DNA of 64,000 bases, from assembly GCF_948948975.1 (NCBI RefSeq), contig NZ_CARBVX010000005.1:1-64000 (forward strand), in the 5' to 3' direction. The position numbers were made by a program, and so were the translations under genes. This DNA comes from an uncultured Lactobacillus sp. GTDB lineage: Bacteria; Bacillota; Bacilli; Lactobacillales; Lactobacillaceae. Position 1 is the first letter of the stretch, and each line of letters opens with the position of its first letter. Positions 62,133 to 64,000 of the stretch are shown here, piece by piece. The notes below the pieces were generated by a model. That model worked only from the letters and a program-made list of their open reading frames with translations. It made no database searches and was not told the DNA's origin.

Positions 62133-63503
62133 TTAATCAAAAAATTTTTTAAAGAATTCTTTGATTCCTTTTTTATTATTCTTATTATCATCATTCTCTT
62201 CAGACGTAGAGACCGTTGATGTAGCACTAGTCCTATTATAATCTTCTTTCTGCTCCATTTCACTAGGAGTTAGACGTCTTTTGAAAAATTTCATATTTTC
62301 TTGAGACGAAGATTGGTTAGAAACCGGAGAAGTAATCTGGTTTCCATAAATAACACTGTTAACCAGGTAATCAATATCAGCCAAACTATAAGCATAATTT
62401 ACTACTCCATAGCTAGCAGCATACATTGGATTGCGTAGTCCCATCTGATCTGGTTGAAAAATTCTAGCTTTTACACCAAAATCTTCTTTTACAATGTCAT
62501 CAATTCCCTGGAGTGCGCTACTTCCACCAGTAATCACAACACCACCTGGCAAATTGAAGGCATCGTGAGATTTTAATCCTTTTCCAATTCGACTGAAAGT
62601 TTGATCAAGACGAGCATTTATTATTTCACTTAAGTACTCTTCATCAATCATCTTTGGAGCATTTTCTCCCACTACATTAACTGGAAATTGGTTATCACTT
62701 GACGTCAAGCTTGGGTCTGCATAACCAAATTGTAGTTTTATTTTTTCTGCTTCTTTTTTCGAAGTATTTAAAACAACTGAAATATCATTGGTAATATCAA
62801 TTCCACCCTCTAAATCAATTGTTGCATACTTAATCTTATTTTCATGGATAACAGTAGCAGTAGTTGATCCGCCACCTAAATCAAGAAGAACTGTACCAAA
62901 GGTTCTCTCTCCTTCATCAAGAGCGACACTTGCAATTGCTAACGGTGTAGGTACAAAGAAGTTATTCTGATATCCTGCTCTTTCGATGGCTTTGCGAATA
63001 TTATGTAAATCCGCACTCGGTGCCGTCAATAATATACCGTGTACCTCCAGGGAATGAGCAATCATTTTTCTCGGATCGTCTACATCAGTTTTTCCATCAA
63101 TTAAAAATTTATTAGGTAAGAAAGCAATTGCTTCTCGTCCATCTTTTAGTGCTGTATCAATAGCAGTTACTAGAACACGTTTTACATCACTATCTGTAAC
63201 TTCTCTGCCATTTTCTTCAATGTTAATCAATCCAATAGCATTTTCTAATTGAAGCAATCCAACTGGAATTCCAGTTACTACGCGATAAATCTTTGAATTT
63301 GTCTTTTGCGCTACTTTCTTTAAAACAGCGCCAATACTTTCAGCAGTTTGATCAATATCAACAATTTTTCCATGCCGCATTCCTTTAGTAGGACCATTTG
63401 CAGCACCAATAATTTGCATTTCATTAGATGCAGTGTCAGCGACTACTGCTTTTACGCTTGTTGTTCCTATATCCAAGCCTACAAGTAAATCAGTTTTATC
63501 CAA
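62133..63503 (-). CDS. ftsA: Cell-division protein FtsA
   Basis: This actin-like protein of 456 residues tethers FtsZ to the membrane. It has the nucleotide-binding 'VGLDIGTTSVKAVVAD' (8-23), the 1C domain after about 85, 'LLDLGGGSTTATVI' near 205-218, 'LPGGVVITGGSSALQGI' near 320-336, and a C-terminal amphipathic helix 'GIKEFFKKFFD' after a long Ser/Asn-rich linker. It starts with TTG behind GGGGGC. Neighbour of ftsZ as usual. Confidence 0.98.
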   Translation of the reverse strand: MDKTDLLVGLDIGTTSVKAVVADTASNEMQIIGAANGPTKGMRHGKIVDIDQTAESIGAVLKKVAQKTNSKIYRVVTGIPVGLLQLENAIGLINIEENGREVTDSDVKRVLVTAIDTALKDGREAIAFLPNKFLIDGKTDVDDPRKMIAHSLEVHGILLTAPSADLHNIRKAIERAGYQNNFFVPTPLAIASVALDEGERTFGTVLLDLGGGSTTATVIHENKIKYATIDLEGGIDITNDISVVLNTSKKEAEKIKLQFGYADPSLTSSDNQFPVNVVGENAPKMIDEEYLSEIINARLDQTFSRIGKGLKSHDAFNLPGGVVITGGSSALQGIDDIVKEDFGVKARIFQPDQMGLRNPMYAASYGVVNYAYSLADIDYLVNSVIYGNQITSPVSNQSSSQENMKFFKRRLTPSEMEQKEDYNRTSATSTVSTSEENDDNKNNKKGIKEFFKKFFD

Positions 63504-63567
63504 GGTAATGCCCCCAAAACATAACTATACAATAAATTTTAACATATGGTTTAAGTTCTCACTAATA

Positions 63568-64000
63568 TCAAGTCAGTCCTAATTTGACTTTTTCTGCCTG
63601 TGTGAGCGGTCTACTATACGCACCAATTTCGAAATCAATTACAGATGGTTCTTTCAGCTGACTTTTAATTTTGTCATAATAGCGCATTTTACTTTTAATG
63701 GTAGAAAGATTTCCAATAACTATATTATTATCTTTCATTACCAAAATAATCTGTGTTGGCCTTCGGGTTTCACCACTCAGCATTTTAACTTGGTCACGGA
63801 TATTTTGTGGAAGACTGGCATAAACCTTAATATCTTCACTAAGAGAGACTTTTTGATTGTATCCAGTAAATAAAGGCTTATTTTTATCAATTTTATTACT
63901 TGCGATAATTTGACTACCCACTTTTCCAGTCGCCAAGATTTTGCGATAACCGTCACCTTCATGAATATATCCGATTACTGGTCGCTCTTTGATACTTAAA
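63568..64000 (-). CDS. ftsQ: Cell-division protein FtsQ/DivIB, C-terminal part (gene cut by the window edge)
   Basis: The frame is open from the window edge to the TGA at 63568 and encodes about 144 residues of the extracellular part of DivIB. 'SIKERPVIGYIHEGDGYRKI' and 'LATGKVGSQI' match the end of the POTRA/beta domain, and the following region is the beta-domain plus short gamma tail. No start inside the window is real; the gene continues beyond 64000. DivIB joins FtsL and FtsB in the division complex. Its place before ftsA is the normal dcw order. Confidence 0.88.
   Translation of the reverse strand, partial: LSIKERPVIGYIHEGDGYRKILATGKVGSQIIASNKIDKNKPLFTGYNQKVSLSEDIKVYASLPQNIRDQVKMLSGETRRPTQIILVMKDNNIVIGNLSTIKSKMRYYDKIKSQLKEPSVIDFEIGAYSRPLTQAEKVKLGLT

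Overview
The window is AT-rich, densely packed Firmicutes DNA. Gene content and order point to a Lactobacillus of the gasseri/johnsonii group: an epsABCDE-type exopolysaccharide locus, rpsT/rpsO/RNase J/tuf/tig/clpX/engB synteny, a DUF1831 gene between a cysteine desulfurase and mnmA, and a division cluster followed by a T-box-controlled ileS. The species is an inference from gene order and protein character; no database search was possible. Most genes lie on the minus strand, so the locus is best read from high to low coordinates.

Accessory part, 1 to about 18.5 kb: a frameshifted ISL3-type transposase remnant (about 81-1383), two unrecognised AT-rich membrane-protein genes, and a complete Wzx/Wzy-type exopolysaccharide operon running from epsA (18279) down to the flippase (4208). 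The 5' half is the conserved regulatory and assembly set: LCP attachment enzyme, chain-length modulator, tyrosine kinase, PHP phosphatase and priming transferase. The 3' half is the strain-variable set: a DUF4422 protein, four GT4 enzymes, one GT2 enzyme, the Wzy polymerase, UDP-galactopyranose mutase and the Wzx flippase. The best promoter in front of epsA carries eight consecutive G in its -35/-10 spacer, the arrangement expected of a phase-variable promoter.

Upstream of eps (18.5-20.1 kb) lie a competence-type sigma factor and a ComK-like regulator, separated by a terminator. The sigma gene start is covered by a perfect 14-bp palindrome and a hairpin holding the Shine-Dalgarno sequence. 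Apparently intact comEA-comEC genes lie 15 kb away, so much of a DNA-uptake regulon is visible. From 20 to 25 kb are two FrnE/DsbA-like proteins (one missing the first active-site cysteine), an unrecognised 422-aa protein, a DUF4767 lipoprotein, a 56-aa protein, and a low-molecular-weight phosphatase paired with a membrane protein.

Housekeeping part, 25-64 kb: engB-clpX, tig, tuf, a TPR gene with RNase J2, rpsO and a divergent rpsT, holA-comEC-comEA, sepM-coaD-rsmD-ylbG-ftsW, typA divergent from def, rpoY-rnjA, a lipid kinase, recD2-TPR-phosphatase, desulfurase-DUF1831-mnmA for tRNA thiolation, a Nudix/mtnN group, ileS behind a T-box, and ftsQ(partial)-ftsA-ftsZ-sepF-yggT-ylmH-divIVA. The typA and rpoY leaders each carry a terminator-like hairpin between promoter and gene. 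The typA leader also contains a second segment able to pair with the terminator arm, so it looks like an uncharacterised attenuator.
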